Shown here: positions 9,076 through 17,653 of the stretch, piece by piece | How the letters are laid out: every line of letters begins with the position of its first letter | Numbering within the stretch: the first letter of the stretch is position 1 | NCBI GenBank assembly: GCA_948579355.1 | Contig: CAPAOV010000001.1 | Coordinates: forward strand, 1 to 64,000 | Origin: an uncultured Eubacterium sp. | GTDB taxonomy: Bacteria > Bacillota > Clostridia > Lachnospirales > Lachnospiraceae | Length of the DNA: 64,000 nucleotides | Direction: 5' to 3' | The notes under the pieces: model-generated | The model's input: the letters and a program-made list of their open reading frames with translations, nothing else | Told to the model about the DNA's origin: nothing | Databases searched by the model: none | Position numbers and translations under genes: made by a program

Positions 9076-9498
9076 ATGAAATGTAATCAATGTGGAACAG
9101 ATAATGTAGAGGGAACACGTTATTGTAAGACATGTGGAAATGCATTGGAGACCGGACAGACGCAGTCGCAGATGGATTTTCAGCCGACACCGCAGAATTC
9201 CCAGCCAATGCCCCAGAATCCGAATAATATGAATTATGGTAACGGCATAGCCTGTATGGTACTTGGTATTGTATCCATTGTATTTGGCTGCACACCGCTG
9301 ATTGGATTGATTTGTGGTATTATAGCAATTATTATGAATCGTAAAGACGTGCAGATGGGATTTGAATCAAGCTACCACAAAGCGGGGTTAATCTGTGGAA
9401 TTATCGGTGTTTGTCTTGGCGCCATTGCATTAATTTATTGGATTGTATGGTTAAGCGCTTTTGCATGTGTGGCGAGCAACCCAAGATATTTCCACTAA
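9076..9498 (+). CDS. Zinc-ribbon plus DUF4190 membrane protein
   Basis: A 140-residue protein. The first 22 residues form a zinc ribbon (CNQCG then CKTCG). A Gln/Pro/Asn-rich linker with the repeat Q-P-x-P-Q-N follows, then two hydrophobic units (IACMVLGIVSIVFG, LICGIIGVCLGAIAL) of the DUF4190 kind. The zinc ribbon should be cytoplasmic. ATG 9076 follows GAGGAGG. It has its own strong promoter. Function unknown; such proteins are common in clostridia. Confidence 0.75.
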   Translation: MKCNQCGTDNVEGTRYCKTCGNALETGQTQSQMDFQPTPQNSQPMPQNPNNMNYGNGIACMVLGIVSIVFGCTPLIGLICGIIAIIMNRKDVQMGFESSYHKAGLICGIIGVCLGAIALIYWIVWLSAFACVASNPRYFH

Positions 9499-9537
9499 AG
9501 AGCGGTGGAAATATAACGATAAAGGAAAGTCAATTCC

Positions 9538-10365
9538 CTATTTTGTTATCTTCTGATATAACTGATAGGAGAGCAGTGACAGGATAAATGTAAAAATAAA
9601 GGCGCCCGTCAGCAATATCATGGAATTTTGCAGGGAAGGGATATTGGCCAGGTAGATTGGAACATAGCCAAGGATTTGCAGAACCGCTACGAGGGGGAGC
9701 AGATGCTTGGCTTTTTCGTTTTCCGTTTTTTGCAGCGCCGGATAAAGCATTATTGCCAAAGCCGTGTGGATACATAATAAAAGCAGGAAATAAGTTGCCT
9801 GAATGATATATGTATGGGCAGGAGTAGATGCCAACAGGGCGAAAGAGGAGTAAGTTTGCTTCAATTCTGCTGCAGATAAATTCAATTTGCTAAAGTATTC
9901 ATTTGAGCCGATGGAATTGATAAAAACAGCGGCGATGATATTTGTAATATAAACTGCTCCGCAATTCATCATGCATTCAAAACTACCCATTCCAAGACCG
10001 AACAGAAGAGCATTGTTCTTGTCAGGGTGCTTTTTTATCATATGCTTCAAACCAAGCAGACAGCCGGCAAAGGCCATCAGGCCGGCGATAATAATATCAT
10101 ACAGAAACGTAAATACGGGGTGGTTGTCGGAGCGGAAAAGAAAGCCGAGCCCGAATATTTGCAATAATATAATGTTTAAAACAGTGTATATGATAAAAGA
10201 AAACAGAAGAGAAAAACCGATACCAATGAGAAAAGAAGTTATTTTCGCTCCGGTTTTCTTTTTAAAGAACCACAAAAAACAGAGTGGTGCGATGACACAT
10301 AAAAAAATGGAAAATATCCATGAGTTTATAGTGGCGCCGGAAAATATAATTGTATTCATATGCAT
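9538..10365 (-). CDS. YhfC-family polytopic membrane protein
   Basis: A 275-residue protein with about seven or eight membrane segments. The middle contains GLGMGSFECMM, matching the G-x-G-x-x-E motif of the YhfC family (DUF2324), which has been proposed to be an intramembrane protease related to CAAX proteases. The start at 10365 follows AAGGAG by four bases; a second ATG at 10359 is also possible. It is convergent with the zinc-ribbon gene and divergent from the decarboxylase gene. The catalytic role is a family-level prediction, not shown here. Confidence 0.7.
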   Translation of the reverse strand: MHMNTIIFSGATINSWIFSIFLCVIAPLCFLWFFKKKTGAKITSFLIGIGFSLLFSFIIYTVLNIILLQIFGLGFLFRSDNHPVFTFLYDIIIAGLMAFAGCLLGLKHMIKKHPDKNNALLFGLGMGSFECMMNCGAVYITNIIAAVFINSIGSNEYFSKLNLSAAELKQTYSSFALLASTPAHTYIIQATYFLLLLCIHTALAIMLYPALQKTENEKAKHLLPLVAVLQILGYVPIYLANIPSLQNSMILLTGAFIFTFILSLLSYQLYQKITK

Positions 10366-10416
10366 TGTTCTCCTTATTTCCGCGCTGCTTTAGCGCAATT
10401 TCGTGTGTATTAAAGT

Positions 10417-10445
10417 ATCTTATCACAATAAAATGAAAATGACAA
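10417..10445 (-). promoter_or_regulatory. Promoter for the YhfC-like gene
   Basis: On the minus strand, TTGTCA (10440-10445) and TAAGAT (10417-10422) are 17 bases apart. It stands back-to-back with the decarboxylase promoter; the two -35 boxes form a palindrome. Confidence 0.6.
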
Positions 10446-10451
10446 CCGTAC

Positions 10452-10480
10452 TTGTCAAAGAGCGTGTTTGCGTATATTAT
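10452..10480 (+). promoter_or_regulatory. Promoter for the decarboxylase operon
   Basis: TTGTCA (10452-10457), 17-base spacer, TATTAT (10475-10480), 38 bases before the start codon at 10518. The -35 boxes of this and the divergent promoter together read TGACAA-ccgtac-TTGTCA. Confidence 0.6.
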
Positions 10481-10517
10481 GAGATAGGGTTGCGAATGAG
10501 ATGAGAGGAGTGGGCGC

Positions 10518-11960
10518 ATGGAGTTGTATGATTATCTGCAGGCGTATGCCAAAAGCGGCAAAATACCGATGCATATGCCGGGGCACAAGAGAAATTCTTC
10601 CTTTTCGATGGCAAATCCCTACGAATGGGATGTGACGGAGGTGGAGGGATTGGATAATCTGCACCATCCGAGAGGTATTCTGAAGCAGGAAATGGAACGG
10701 TTGAGCAGAAGATATCATACCAGAGATACTTATTTTTTAGTAAATGGGAGTACCGGCGGTATACTGACGGCGATAGCATCGTGTTGCCGCCGCGGCGACA
10801 AAATTTTAGTGGCAAGAAACTGCCACCGCTCGGTATATCATGCGATTTATTTATTAAATTTAATGCCTGTATATATATATCCTGAAGTGGATGAGGAAAC
10901 CGGAATTGCATTGGATATTCCGCCGCAGCAGATAGCGGATATGCTGGAGCAGGAAAATGTTTCCTGTGTAATACTCACATCCCCGACCTACGAGGGGATT
11001 GTGTCAGACATAAAATCAATTGCCGCCATCTGCCATCGTCAGAATATTCCGTTAATTGTCGATGAGGCCCATGGGGCGCATCTGGCATGGGGAAAAATGT
11101 TTCCGCAGACAGCGATACAGCAGGGGGCGGATTTGGTTATCGAGAGTCTGCACAAAACATTGCCGGCGCTGACGCAGACCGCCCTGCTTCACCGTGTGAC
11201 AGAGAGGGTGAAAGCGGAGACGGTGGCGCGGTATTTATCAATATTTCAGACAAGCAGCCCGTCTTACGTGCTCATGGCAAGTATGGGCCAATGTATGTCG
11301 TGGCTGGAGCAATCCGGAGACGGCGTATGGACGGCGTATGAAAAAAGGCTTTCGGAATTTGAACGGCAGGCGGCAGACTGGCGGTATTTGCGGCTCTGGC
11401 GGAGGGGAAATCAGGACAGGGGTAAACTGGTTATCGGCACATGGGGTGCGGGGATGACGGGGATACAACTGGCGGAGTATCTGCGAGACAAGTATCTGAT
11501 TGAAGTTGAGATGGAGACGCCATCTTATATTCTTGCGATGACAAGCGTGGCCGACAGGGAAGATACGCTGTTGCATTTTGCGGACGCTCTTACACAAATA
11601 GACGCGGCAATATCAGAACCAACTTGCAGTAGTGCTTCGGCGCTGCCACATCATGTGTCCGGTGGGCGGGCATTCGTGCAAATGTGTCCATATGAGGCTA
11701 TGCAGTACCGCAAAAAGCTGTTAAGACTGGAAGATTGTCAGGGGGAGATTGCGGCCGAATACGCTTATGTATATCCGCCGGGTATTCCTTTTCTGGCTCC
11801 GGGGGAGCAGATAACAGAGGAAGTGGCAGAACAGATTCGGCGAGCCGGTGAAGCTGGTTTATCATTGTTGGGAATGGAAGATGAGACGGGTTCTCATATT
11901 TATATTTGTGATTTACAGAGCGGAAAACCGTCGGATAACGATAATAAGGAAAAGGAGTGA
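10518..11960 (+). CDS. Orn/Lys/Arg decarboxylase-family PLP enzyme (YaaO-like)
   Basis: A 480-residue fold-type I PLP enzyme of the basic amino acid decarboxylase family, the same length as Bacillus YaaO. The N-terminus carries MHMPGHKRN, a hallmark of the family. The cofactor lysine lies in ESLHKTLPALTQTA (about residue 220), with the upstream aspartate in VDEAHGAHL. The C-terminal domain contains YPPGIP, as in ornithine and arginine decarboxylases. Substrate cannot be fixed from sequence: arginine (agmatine), lysine (cadaverine) and ornithine are options. Gene order from here to rsmI follows Bacillus yaaO onward. ATG 10518 has GAGAGGAG upstream. The next gene starts four bases after the stop, indicating an operon. 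Confidence 0.88.
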   Translation: MELYDYLQAYAKSGKIPMHMPGHKRNSSFSMANPYEWDVTEVEGLDNLHHPRGILKQEMERLSRRYHTRDTYFLVNGSTGGILTAIASCCRRGDKILVARNCHRSVYHAIYLLNLMPVYIYPEVDEETGIALDIPPQQIADMLEQENVSCVILTSPTYEGIVSDIKSIAAICHRQNIPLIVDEAHGAHLAWGKMFPQTAIQQGADLVIESLHKTLPALTQTALLHRVTERVKAETVARYLSIFQTSSPSYVLMASMGQCMSWLEQSGDGVWTAYEKRLSEFERQAADWRYLRLWRRGNQDRGKLVIGTWGAGMTGIQLAEYLRDKYLIEVEMETPSYILAMTSVADREDTLLHFADALTQIDAAISEPTCSSASALPHHVSGGRAFVQMCPYEAMQYRKKLLRLEDCQGEIAAEYAYVYPPGIPFLAPGEQITEEVAEQIRRAGEAGLSLLGMEDETGSHIYICDLQSGKPSDNDNKEKE

Positions 11961-11964
11961 CGGC

Positions 11965-12558
11965 ATGGGGCATTTATATCTTTTTATGGGAAAGAGCGCA
12001 GCGGGAAAAGATACGCTGTATCATAAGGTGATGGGGAGCCATCCGGAATTGATTCCGGTGATTCCCTATACAACCCGTCCGATTCGCGCGGGGGAGAGAG
12101 AGGGACGGGAATACCATTTTGTCAGTAAAAAAGAACTGTCGGAGATGGAAGCTCTCGGGAAAGTGATAGAGTGCCGCTGCTATGAGACGGTAAAGGGGCC
12201 GTGGTACTATTTTACGGCGGACGACGGACAAATTGATTTTGAAAAAGGTGATTTCTGTATGATAACTACGTTGGAGGGGTACGAAAAAATCCGTATGTTT
12301 TATGGAGAAGAGCGGGTACTGCCGCTCTATATCGAAGTCGAAGATATGATACGGATTAAGCGTTCTCTGGCTCGTGAAAAGGAACAGGAACATCCTTGTG
12401 TTGCCGAAGTGTGCCGCCGGTTTCTGGCAGATGAGGAGGATTTTTCGGAAGAGAATCTGCGGCGGCTGGGGATTGATAAGAGGATTGAAAATAATTCACT
12501 GGAACAGGCGATTTGTCAGATTGAGGAAACTCTAAAAAACGGTAGAAAATCCAAATAA
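11965..12558 (+). CDS. Guanylate kinase-like P-loop protein
   Basis: A 198-residue protein with a P-loop (FMGKSAAGKDT, residues 6-16) and the guanylate-kinase signature TRPIRAGEREGREYHFV at about residues 35-51, which binds GMP. Guanylate kinase makes GDP from GMP and ATP. The C-terminal part differs from housekeeping Gmk, and the P-loop has SAAGKD in place of the usual SGAGKS/T, so it may be a divergent nucleotide kinase. It occupies the place of tmk (thymidylate kinase) in Bacillus. ATG 11965 is supported by AAAGGAG seven bases upstream. A distant housekeeping gmk cannot be excluded. Confidence 0.75.
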   Translation: MGHLYLFMGKSAAGKDTLYHKVMGSHPELIPVIPYTTRPIRAGEREGREYHFVSKKELSEMEALGKVIECRCYETVKGPWYYFTADDGQIDFEKGDFCMITTLEGYEKIRMFYGEERVLPLYIEVEDMIRIKRSLAREKEQEHPCVAEVCRRFLADEEDFSEENLRRLGIDKRIENNSLEQAICQIEETLKNGRKSK

Positions 12559-12562
12559 AAAG

Positions 12563-12652
12563 TGGTATGATAGATATGAGCGCTGGCGAAAGCAGGTCAA
12601 ACGGCGAGTTTGGCCCGGCACCGTCAGACGAAAAGGAAAGCGGGGTGATTTC
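12563..12652 (+). promoter_or_regulatory. Extended -10 promoter and structured leader of the yaaR-like gene
   Basis: An extended -10 (TGgTATGAT, 12563-12571) precedes about 70 bases of leader. The leader contains an eight-base-pair hairpin (GGTCAAAC/GTTTGGCC, 12595-12615, loop GGCGA) preceded by a short GC-GAAA-GC hairpin. A CACC (12620s) could pair with the GGTG of the ribosome site near 12645. No known riboswitch class was matched by eye. Confidence 0.4.
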
Positions 12653-13093
12653 ATGGATATTCGTGTCGATAATATGCAGCAGGTCAATCAGACGTCGCAG
12701 ACGCAGCAGGCGCAGCAGACGGGGGAAGAATTTAAGTTTACTTTAATGAGTTCGATTGAAGAGAGTGGTCTGCAGGAGCGCTTGTCCACCATGATGAAAG
12801 AAATTACGATGCAGGGGAAGAAACTCGGCAAACATATGGATATCCGTGATATGAAGCATTACCGTCGTCTGATAAAAGATTTTATGAATGAAATTGTCAA
12901 CCGTTCTCACAAGTTCAGCCGTGAGAATTTTCTTGACCGCCGCGGCCGTCATCGCGTTTATGGCATGATTAAGCGTGTGGACACGGTATTGGATGAGTTG
13001 GCGGGAGAGCTGATAAAAGACGAAAAAGATGCTTTGGCGATTTTGAGCAAGGTGGATGAAATACGAGGTTTGTTGCTGGATATCATTACTTAA
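12653..13093 (+). CDS. YaaR family protein (DUF327)
   Basis: A 146-residue soluble protein. Residues 8-25 are Gln-rich and likely disordered. The rest is a helical DUF327 domain with RDMKHYRRLIKDFMNEIV and RRGRHRVYGMIKRVDTVLDEL, both characteristic. The biochemical role is unknown. The family sits beside holB throughout Firmicutes, as it does here. ATG 12653 has GGGGTGAT upstream. It probably has its own promoter as well as read-through from the decarboxylase operon. Confidence 0.88.
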   Translation: MDIRVDNMQQVNQTSQTQQAQQTGEEFKFTLMSSIEESGLQERLSTMMKEITMQGKKLGKHMDIRDMKHYRRLIKDFMNEIVNRSHKFSRENFLDRRGRHRVYGMIKRVDTVLDELAGELIKDEKDALAILSKVDEIRGLLLDIIT

Positions 13094-13113
13094 TTTTACA
13101 TAGGAGGGGCAGG

Positions 13114-14097
13114 ATGTTTTCTTTTTCAGAGATTGTAGGACATGAACAGATAAAAGAGCATTTGCAAACGGCAATTCGCGATAATAAACCATTCCATGCT
13201 TACATTTTTCAGGGAGATGTAGGCGTTGGAAAGGAGACGATGGCGCGCACATTTGCGGCCGGACTGCAATGTCAGCAGGGCGCGGAAGAAAAGCCGTGTA
13301 AGGATTGCGTGTCCTGTCGTCAAATCGAATCCGGCAATCATCCGGATGTTATATGGGTATCAAGAGAGCGCAACAGTCTTGGTGTTGAGGAGATTCGGGA
13401 ACAGCTCTGTAATACGATGGATATTAAGCCGTTTTCCAGTCCATATAAAATCTACATCGTAATGGAAGCGGAGAGAATGACCGAGGCGGCACAGAACGCT
13501 TTACTGAAAACGATTGAGGAGCCGCCGGAATACGGTGTTGTTATTTTGCTGACAAGCAATATCAGTGAACTGCTGTCGACGATACAGTCGCGTTGCCTTA
13601 CGTTGGAATTTCGTCCGCTCAGCACCGCAACAGTAGAGAATTTTCTTACGACGCAGTGTCAGATACCGGATTATCTGGCGAAAGCCAGCGCGGCATTTGC
13701 ACAGGGCAATCTCGGCAAAGCAGTCCGCTATGCGAAATCGGAGGATTTTATTGAGCGCAAGAATCAGGTGTTGTCACTGCTTCGCAGAGTAAGGGATATT
13801 GACATAACCGAAATGATGGAGATTATAAAAGACTTGGGAACCCGCAAGGAAGAAATCCGTGATTACATTGATTTGATGGAATTGTGGTATCGAGATGTCT
13901 TATTGTTTAAGGCCACAAAGAATATTAATTCCCTGTTCTTTCAGGAAGAGGCGTCGCATATATCGCGGGAAGCAAGCGAACGGGGATATGAAAAGATTGA
14001 AGAAATATTACAGGCATTTGACAAAGCCAAAATACGCTTAAAGGCTAACGTCAGTTTTGATGTGGCGATGGAATTAATGCTTTTAACATTGAAATGA
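13114..14097 (+). CDS. holB: DNA polymerase III delta' subunit
   Basis: A 327-residue clamp-loader subunit. It has GDVGVGKETMAR (residues 33-44, Walker A variant), a zinc module (CQQG...CKDCVSCRQIESG, about 52-73) and the sensor region AERMTEAAQNALLKTIEEPP typical of delta'/gamma subunits, followed by TSNISELLSTIQSRC. These identify HolB, which helps load the sliding clamp. ATG 13114 follows AGGAGGGGC. The neighbours yaaR and ricT are the standard ones. Confidence 0.95.
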   Translation: MFSFSEIVGHEQIKEHLQTAIRDNKPFHAYIFQGDVGVGKETMARTFAAGLQCQQGAEEKPCKDCVSCRQIESGNHPDVIWVSRERNSLGVEEIREQLCNTMDIKPFSSPYKIYIVMEAERMTEAAQNALLKTIEEPPEYGVVILLTSNISELLSTIQSRCLTLEFRPLSTATVENFLTTQCQIPDYLAKASAAFAQGNLGKAVRYAKSEDFIERKNQVLSLLRRVRDIDITEMMEIIKDLGTRKEEIRDYIDLMELWYRDVLLFKATKNINSLFFQEEASHISREASERGYEKIEEILQAFDKAKIRLKANVSFDVAMELMLLTLK

Positions 14098-14117
14098 TAC
14101 AGAAACCGGAGGAATTT

Positions 14118-15029
14118 ATGAAGACAATTATAGGAGTTAGTTTTCGTCAGGCAGGAAAAGTATACTTTTTTGACCCAGGCGATGAAGTGATAGAGAGAGG
14201 TCAGCATGTCATTGTTGAAACCGCAAAAGGAATCGAATACGGCACTGTTGTCATGCCGAATCGGGAGATGGAGGAAGAGAAGATTGTCGCGCCGCTGAAA
14301 CCGATTATCCGTTTGGTAACGCCGGAAGATGAAGAGGTAGAGAGGAATAATAGGAAAAAAGAAAAAGAGGCATATAAAATCTGTCTGCAAAAAATTGCCA
14401 AACATGGGTTGGAAATGAAGCTTATTGCAGCGGAGTATACATTTGATAATAGCAAATTACTGTTCTATTTTACAGCGGACGGCCGCATTGACTTTCGCGA
14501 ACTGGTGAAAGATTTGGCAAGTGTTTTCCGCACCCGTATTGAACTGCGTCAGATTGGCGTACGCGACGAGACGAAAATATGCGGCGGGATTGGTATCTGT
14601 GGGCGCACACTTTGCTGCCACAGTTATCTGTCAGAATTTGCGCCGGTATCAATCAAGATGGCAAAAGAACAGAATCTGTCTTTGAACCCGACAAAGATAT
14701 CGGGCGTCTGCGGAAGGCTGATGTGTTGTCTGAAAAATGAAGAAGAAGCTTATGAAGAGTTAAACAGCCGGCTGCCAGACGTCGGCAGCCACGTGAAAAC
14801 ACCGGAGGGGCTTCACGGGGAAGTGCAGAGCGTCAGCGTATTGAAACAGCGGGTGAGAGTAATTGTCTCTACTGATGACGACGAAAAGGAAGTCCGGGAT
14901 TATGATGTGGCAGAGTTAGAATTTAGAGTAAACAGACCAAAGAATAAAGGAAAAGATAAACACGAGAAAGAATTGAAGAAGTTGGAAGCGATGGAAAAAA
15001 GGGAAGGAAAATCAAAGCTGAATGAGTAA
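14118..15029 (+). CDS. ricT: RicT/YaaT, PSP1-domain regulator of RNA processing
   Basis: A 303-residue PSP1-domain protein. In Bacillus RicT forms a complex with RicA and RicF that binds iron-sulfur clusters and stimulates RNase Y-dependent mRNA maturation; it also affects sporulation, competence and biofilm formation. The cysteine-rich centre (CGGIGICGRTLCCHSYL at about residues 155-171, then GVCGRLMCCL) supplies the expected ligands. The tail is a Lys/Glu-rich helix. ATG 14118 follows GGAGG by six bases. The C-terminus overlaps the next gene by eight bases. Confidence 0.93.
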   Translation: MKTIIGVSFRQAGKVYFFDPGDEVIERGQHVIVETAKGIEYGTVVMPNREMEEEKIVAPLKPIIRLVTPEDEEVERNNRKKEKEAYKICLQKIAKHGLEMKLIAAEYTFDNSKLLFYFTADGRIDFRELVKDLASVFRTRIELRQIGVRDETKICGGIGICGRTLCCHSYLSEFAPVSIKMAKEQNLSLNPTKISGVCGRLMCCLKNEEEAYEELNSRLPDVGSHVKTPEGLHGEVQSVSVLKQRVRVIVSTDDDEKEVRDYDVAELEFRVNRPKNKGKDKHEKELKKLEAMEKREGKSKLNE

Positions 15030-15771
15030 GGATTTCGAAACAGTTCTCCGCAAGGGAGAGCGTCTGGATGATTTGCAGTGCAAAGGTTTGTTCATTATCC
15101 AAAATCCATCGTGGTTTTGCTTTGGCATGGATGCCGTACTGCTGTCCTCTTTTGCAGTTGTCAAGGAGGGGCAGAATTGTCTGGATTTGGGGTGCGGGAA
15201 CGGGGTTATCCCGTTGCTGCTTTCTGCAAAGACAGACGGGGTATCCTTTACGGGATTGGAGCTTCAGGAAGATGTTGCCGAAATGGCGCAGCGGAGCGTA
15301 TGTCTCAACCACTTAGAGCAGAAAGTATCAATTGTACAAGGTGACATAAAGGGAGCCACTTCAATCTTTGGAGCTGCTTCCTTTGACGTTGTTACATGCA
15401 ATCCGCCATATTTGACAAGCGGACACGGTCTGGTTAATCAGGCTGACCACAAAGCAATTGCCAGACATGAACTGGCGTGCAGTCTGACGGATGTAGTCAG
15501 CAATGCCGCCAAAGTATTGAAACCGGGGGGACGCTTTTTTATCGTCCACCGTCCGTTCCGTCTGGCGGAGCTGATACATATTATGGTAGAGAACCGCGTG
15601 GAGCCCAAACGTATGCGTCTGGTACATCCTTATCGGGATAAAGAGCCCAATATGGTATTGATAGAGGGTGTGCGCGGGGGACGCGCACATATGACAGTAG
15701 AGCCTCCTCTCATCATATATGAGAAAGAGCAGGTTTATACGGAAGAATTAAGACGGTGGTATTATAATTAG
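15022..15771 (+). CDS. tRNA1(Val) adenine-37 N6-methyltransferase family (YabB/TrmN6-like)
   Basis: A 249-residue class I SAM-dependent methyltransferase. Motif I is LDLGCGNGVIPLLL (about residues 55-68) and the catalytic NPPY occurs in VVTCNPPYLTSG, typical of N6-adenine methylation. GRFFIVHRPFRLAELI further on is characteristic of the YabB/TrmN6 group. ATG 15022 overlaps the end of ricT by eight bases, suggesting translational coupling. Bacillus has yabB in the same order. Confidence 0.9.
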   Translation: MSKDFETVLRKGERLDDLQCKGLFIIQNPSWFCFGMDAVLLSSFAVVKEGQNCLDLGCGNGVIPLLLSAKTDGVSFTGLELQEDVAEMAQRSVCLNHLEQKVSIVQGDIKGATSIFGAASFDVVTCNPPYLTSGHGLVNQADHKAIARHELACSLTDVVSNAAKVLKPGGRFFIVHRPFRLAELIHIMVENRVEPKRMRLVHPYRDKEPNMVLIEGVRGGRAHMTVEPPLIIYEKEQVYTEELRRWYYN

Positions 15772-15784
15772 AGGAGGGAGCCGG

Positions 15785-16627
15785 ATGGCAGGAATGTTGT
15801 ATTTGTGTGCTACGCCCATTGGTAATCTGGAGGATGTCACTTTGCGGGTACTCCGCATTTTAGAGGAAGTGGATGTCATTGCAGCAGAAGATACAAGGCA
15901 AAGCATTAAGCTGCTCAACCGCTATGAGATAAAGACGCCTTTAGTCAGTTACCATGAGCACAATAAAATAGAAAAAACACCCGTGCTTGTGAAGCGGATG
16001 TTGTCAGGCAATTCGATTGCGCTTGTGACGGACGCCGGCACCCCAGCAATCTCTGACCCGGGGGAGGATTTGGTACGCGCCTGTTATGAGGCAGGCATTG
16101 AAGTCACCTCATTGCCGGGGGCTTCGGCTGTCATCACTGCCTTGACATTGTCAGGGATGACGGCGAGACGCTTTACTTTTGAGGGATTTCTTCCGATAGA
16201 TAAAAAAGAGCGAACCCCTGTATTGGAGCGTTTGGCGGCAACGACTTGTACGACGATATTTTATGAAGCGCCTCACCGTCTGAAAAAGACGCTTTCTCTT
16301 CTTGCGGAGGCAGCAGGAGCGGGCAGAAAGATGGCAGTCGTCAGAGAACTGACGAAAAAGCATGAGTCGGTATTGCAAATGACAATCGGGGAAGCGATTC
16401 TCTATTATGAGGACAATGAGCCAAAAGGGGAATTTGTTCTTGTGCTGGACGGCGCAGACGAAAAGGAGCAGAAACGGCAGGAGCAGGAACAGTGGAAAAA
16501 GATGTCTTTAGAGGAACATATGGACGTTTACATGGAGCAGGGAATGGCAAAAAAAGAGGCCATGAAAGCGGTTGCAAAAGACCGCGGTGTCTCAAAACGG
16601 GATATCTATGCACAATTATTAAAGTAA
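15785..16627 (+). CDS. rsmI: 16S rRNA (cytidine-1402-2'-O)-methyltransferase
   Basis: A 280-residue tetrapyrrole-methylase-fold protein of the RsmI family, which methylates the ribose of C1402 in 16S rRNA. Diagnostic stretches are LYLCATPIGNLEDVTLRVL (residues 5-23), AAEDTRQS, VTDAGTPAISDPGEDLVRAC and SLPGASAVITAL. ATG 15785 follows GAGGAGGGAG. It closes the yaaO-to-rsmI block. No clear terminator follows. Confidence 0.95.
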   Translation: MAGMLYLCATPIGNLEDVTLRVLRILEEVDVIAAEDTRQSIKLLNRYEIKTPLVSYHEHNKIEKTPVLVKRMLSGNSIALVTDAGTPAISDPGEDLVRACYEAGIEVTSLPGASAVITALTLSGMTARRFTFEGFLPIDKKERTPVLERLAATTCTTIFYEAPHRLKKTLSLLAEAAGAGRKMAVVRELTKKHESVLQMTIGEAILYYEDNEPKGEFVLVLDGADEKEQKRQEQEQWKKMSLEEHMDVYMEQGMAKKEAMKAVAKDRGVSKRDIYAQLLK

Positions 16628-16742
16628 AGGCGATTTGCCATTATTTTACTACAATTTATACTCATAATGAATTATAAAGAGATACTTTATTTTTAGGACT
16701 AAAAGTGTTACACTATGCTATGCGGTGAAAGGAGTGTTTTTA

Positions 16743-17639
16743 ATGAGGGGAAAGAAACAGATTAGTTTCATGTTGTGTCTGGGCATGTTGTTTAGTATGT
16801 TCTCCGGACAGGCAGCCAAGGCAAAAACGGTGATTTATCCGACCGTTGCATCCGGCCAGAGAGTGACGGAAGATGCGAACTGTGTGATTGATTACTCCAA
16901 CTGTCAGGACGGTTATGTGATGGTAAAATACAAAAGGAGTACAAATAAGACGCTAAAGTGTCAGGTGATTGCCGACAACAGTACCGACCGCAAATATACT
17001 TATACTTTAAAGGCCGGACAGTATCAGGCGATCCCACTGACGGAGGGAAATACTTCGTATAAAATTACGGTTTTTGAAAATGTGTCGGGCAATTCCTATG
17101 CAACGGTAAAGTCCGCCTCCATTAACGTGACGCTGTCGAGCCAGTTTGCACCGTATTTGAGGCCGAATCAGTACGTCAATTACAAAAAGAATACCAAATG
17201 TGTGAAAAAAGCGGCTTCGCTTACGAAGAAAAGCAAGACGGATTTGGCGAAAGTAAAAAAAGTATACCGCTATGTTGTTAAGAATTTTAAGTATGACAAG
17301 AAACTGGCCGCTTCCGTGCAGGCGGGATATGTGCCAAATCTGGATAAGGCGTATAAGAAGAAGAAAGGGATTTGTTTTGATTACGCCGCGCTTATGACAG
17401 CCATGCTGCGCAGTCAGGGAGTTCCGACAAAGCTTGTTGTCGGCTATACGGGCAACGCTTATCATGCGTGGATTAACGTATATGCAAAGAAAAAGGGGTG
17501 GATTACGGGAGCCATTTATTTTAACGGCAAGAAGTGGAAGCTGATGGACCCTACATTTGCGTCTACAAGCAAGTCTAGTAAGTCTATTATGAAATATATT
17601 GGAAATGGCAGAAATTATAAGGCAAAATACAGTTATTAA
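16743..17639 (+). CDS. Secreted transglutaminase-like protein
   Basis: A 298-residue protein with a Sec signal peptide (residues 1-25; likely cleavage after AKA). Residues 30-130 look like a beta-sandwich domain. The C-terminal transglutaminase-like domain has all three catalytic residues: Cys in KGICFDYAALMTAML, His in NAYHAWINVY, Asp in WKLMDPTF. Such domains act as cysteine proteases, amidases or crosslinkers outside the cell. ATG 16743 is preferred over GTG 16725 because AAAGGAG is well spaced. It lies 14 bases upstream of the pilus-like cluster and may belong to it. Confidence 0.85.
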   Translation: MRGKKQISFMLCLGMLFSMFSGQAAKAKTVIYPTVASGQRVTEDANCVIDYSNCQDGYVMVKYKRSTNKTLKCQVIADNSTDRKYTYTLKAGQYQAIPLTEGNTSYKITVFENVSGNSYATVKSASINVTLSSQFAPYLRPNQYVNYKKNTKCVKKAASLTKKSKTDLAKVKKVYRYVVKNFKYDKKLAASVQAGYVPNLDKAYKKKKGICFDYAALMTAMLRSQGVPTKLVVGYTGNAYHAWINVYAKKKGWITGAIYFNGKKWKLMDPTFASTSKSSKSIMKYIGNGRNYKAKYSY

Positions 17640-17653
17640 CGGGAGACGCGGAA

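Noticed and set aside
12580..12650. c-di-GMP (GEMM) or tetrahydrofolate riboswitch before the yaaR-like gene
   Set aside because: The conserved cores of these classes are absent; only generic hairpins are visible.
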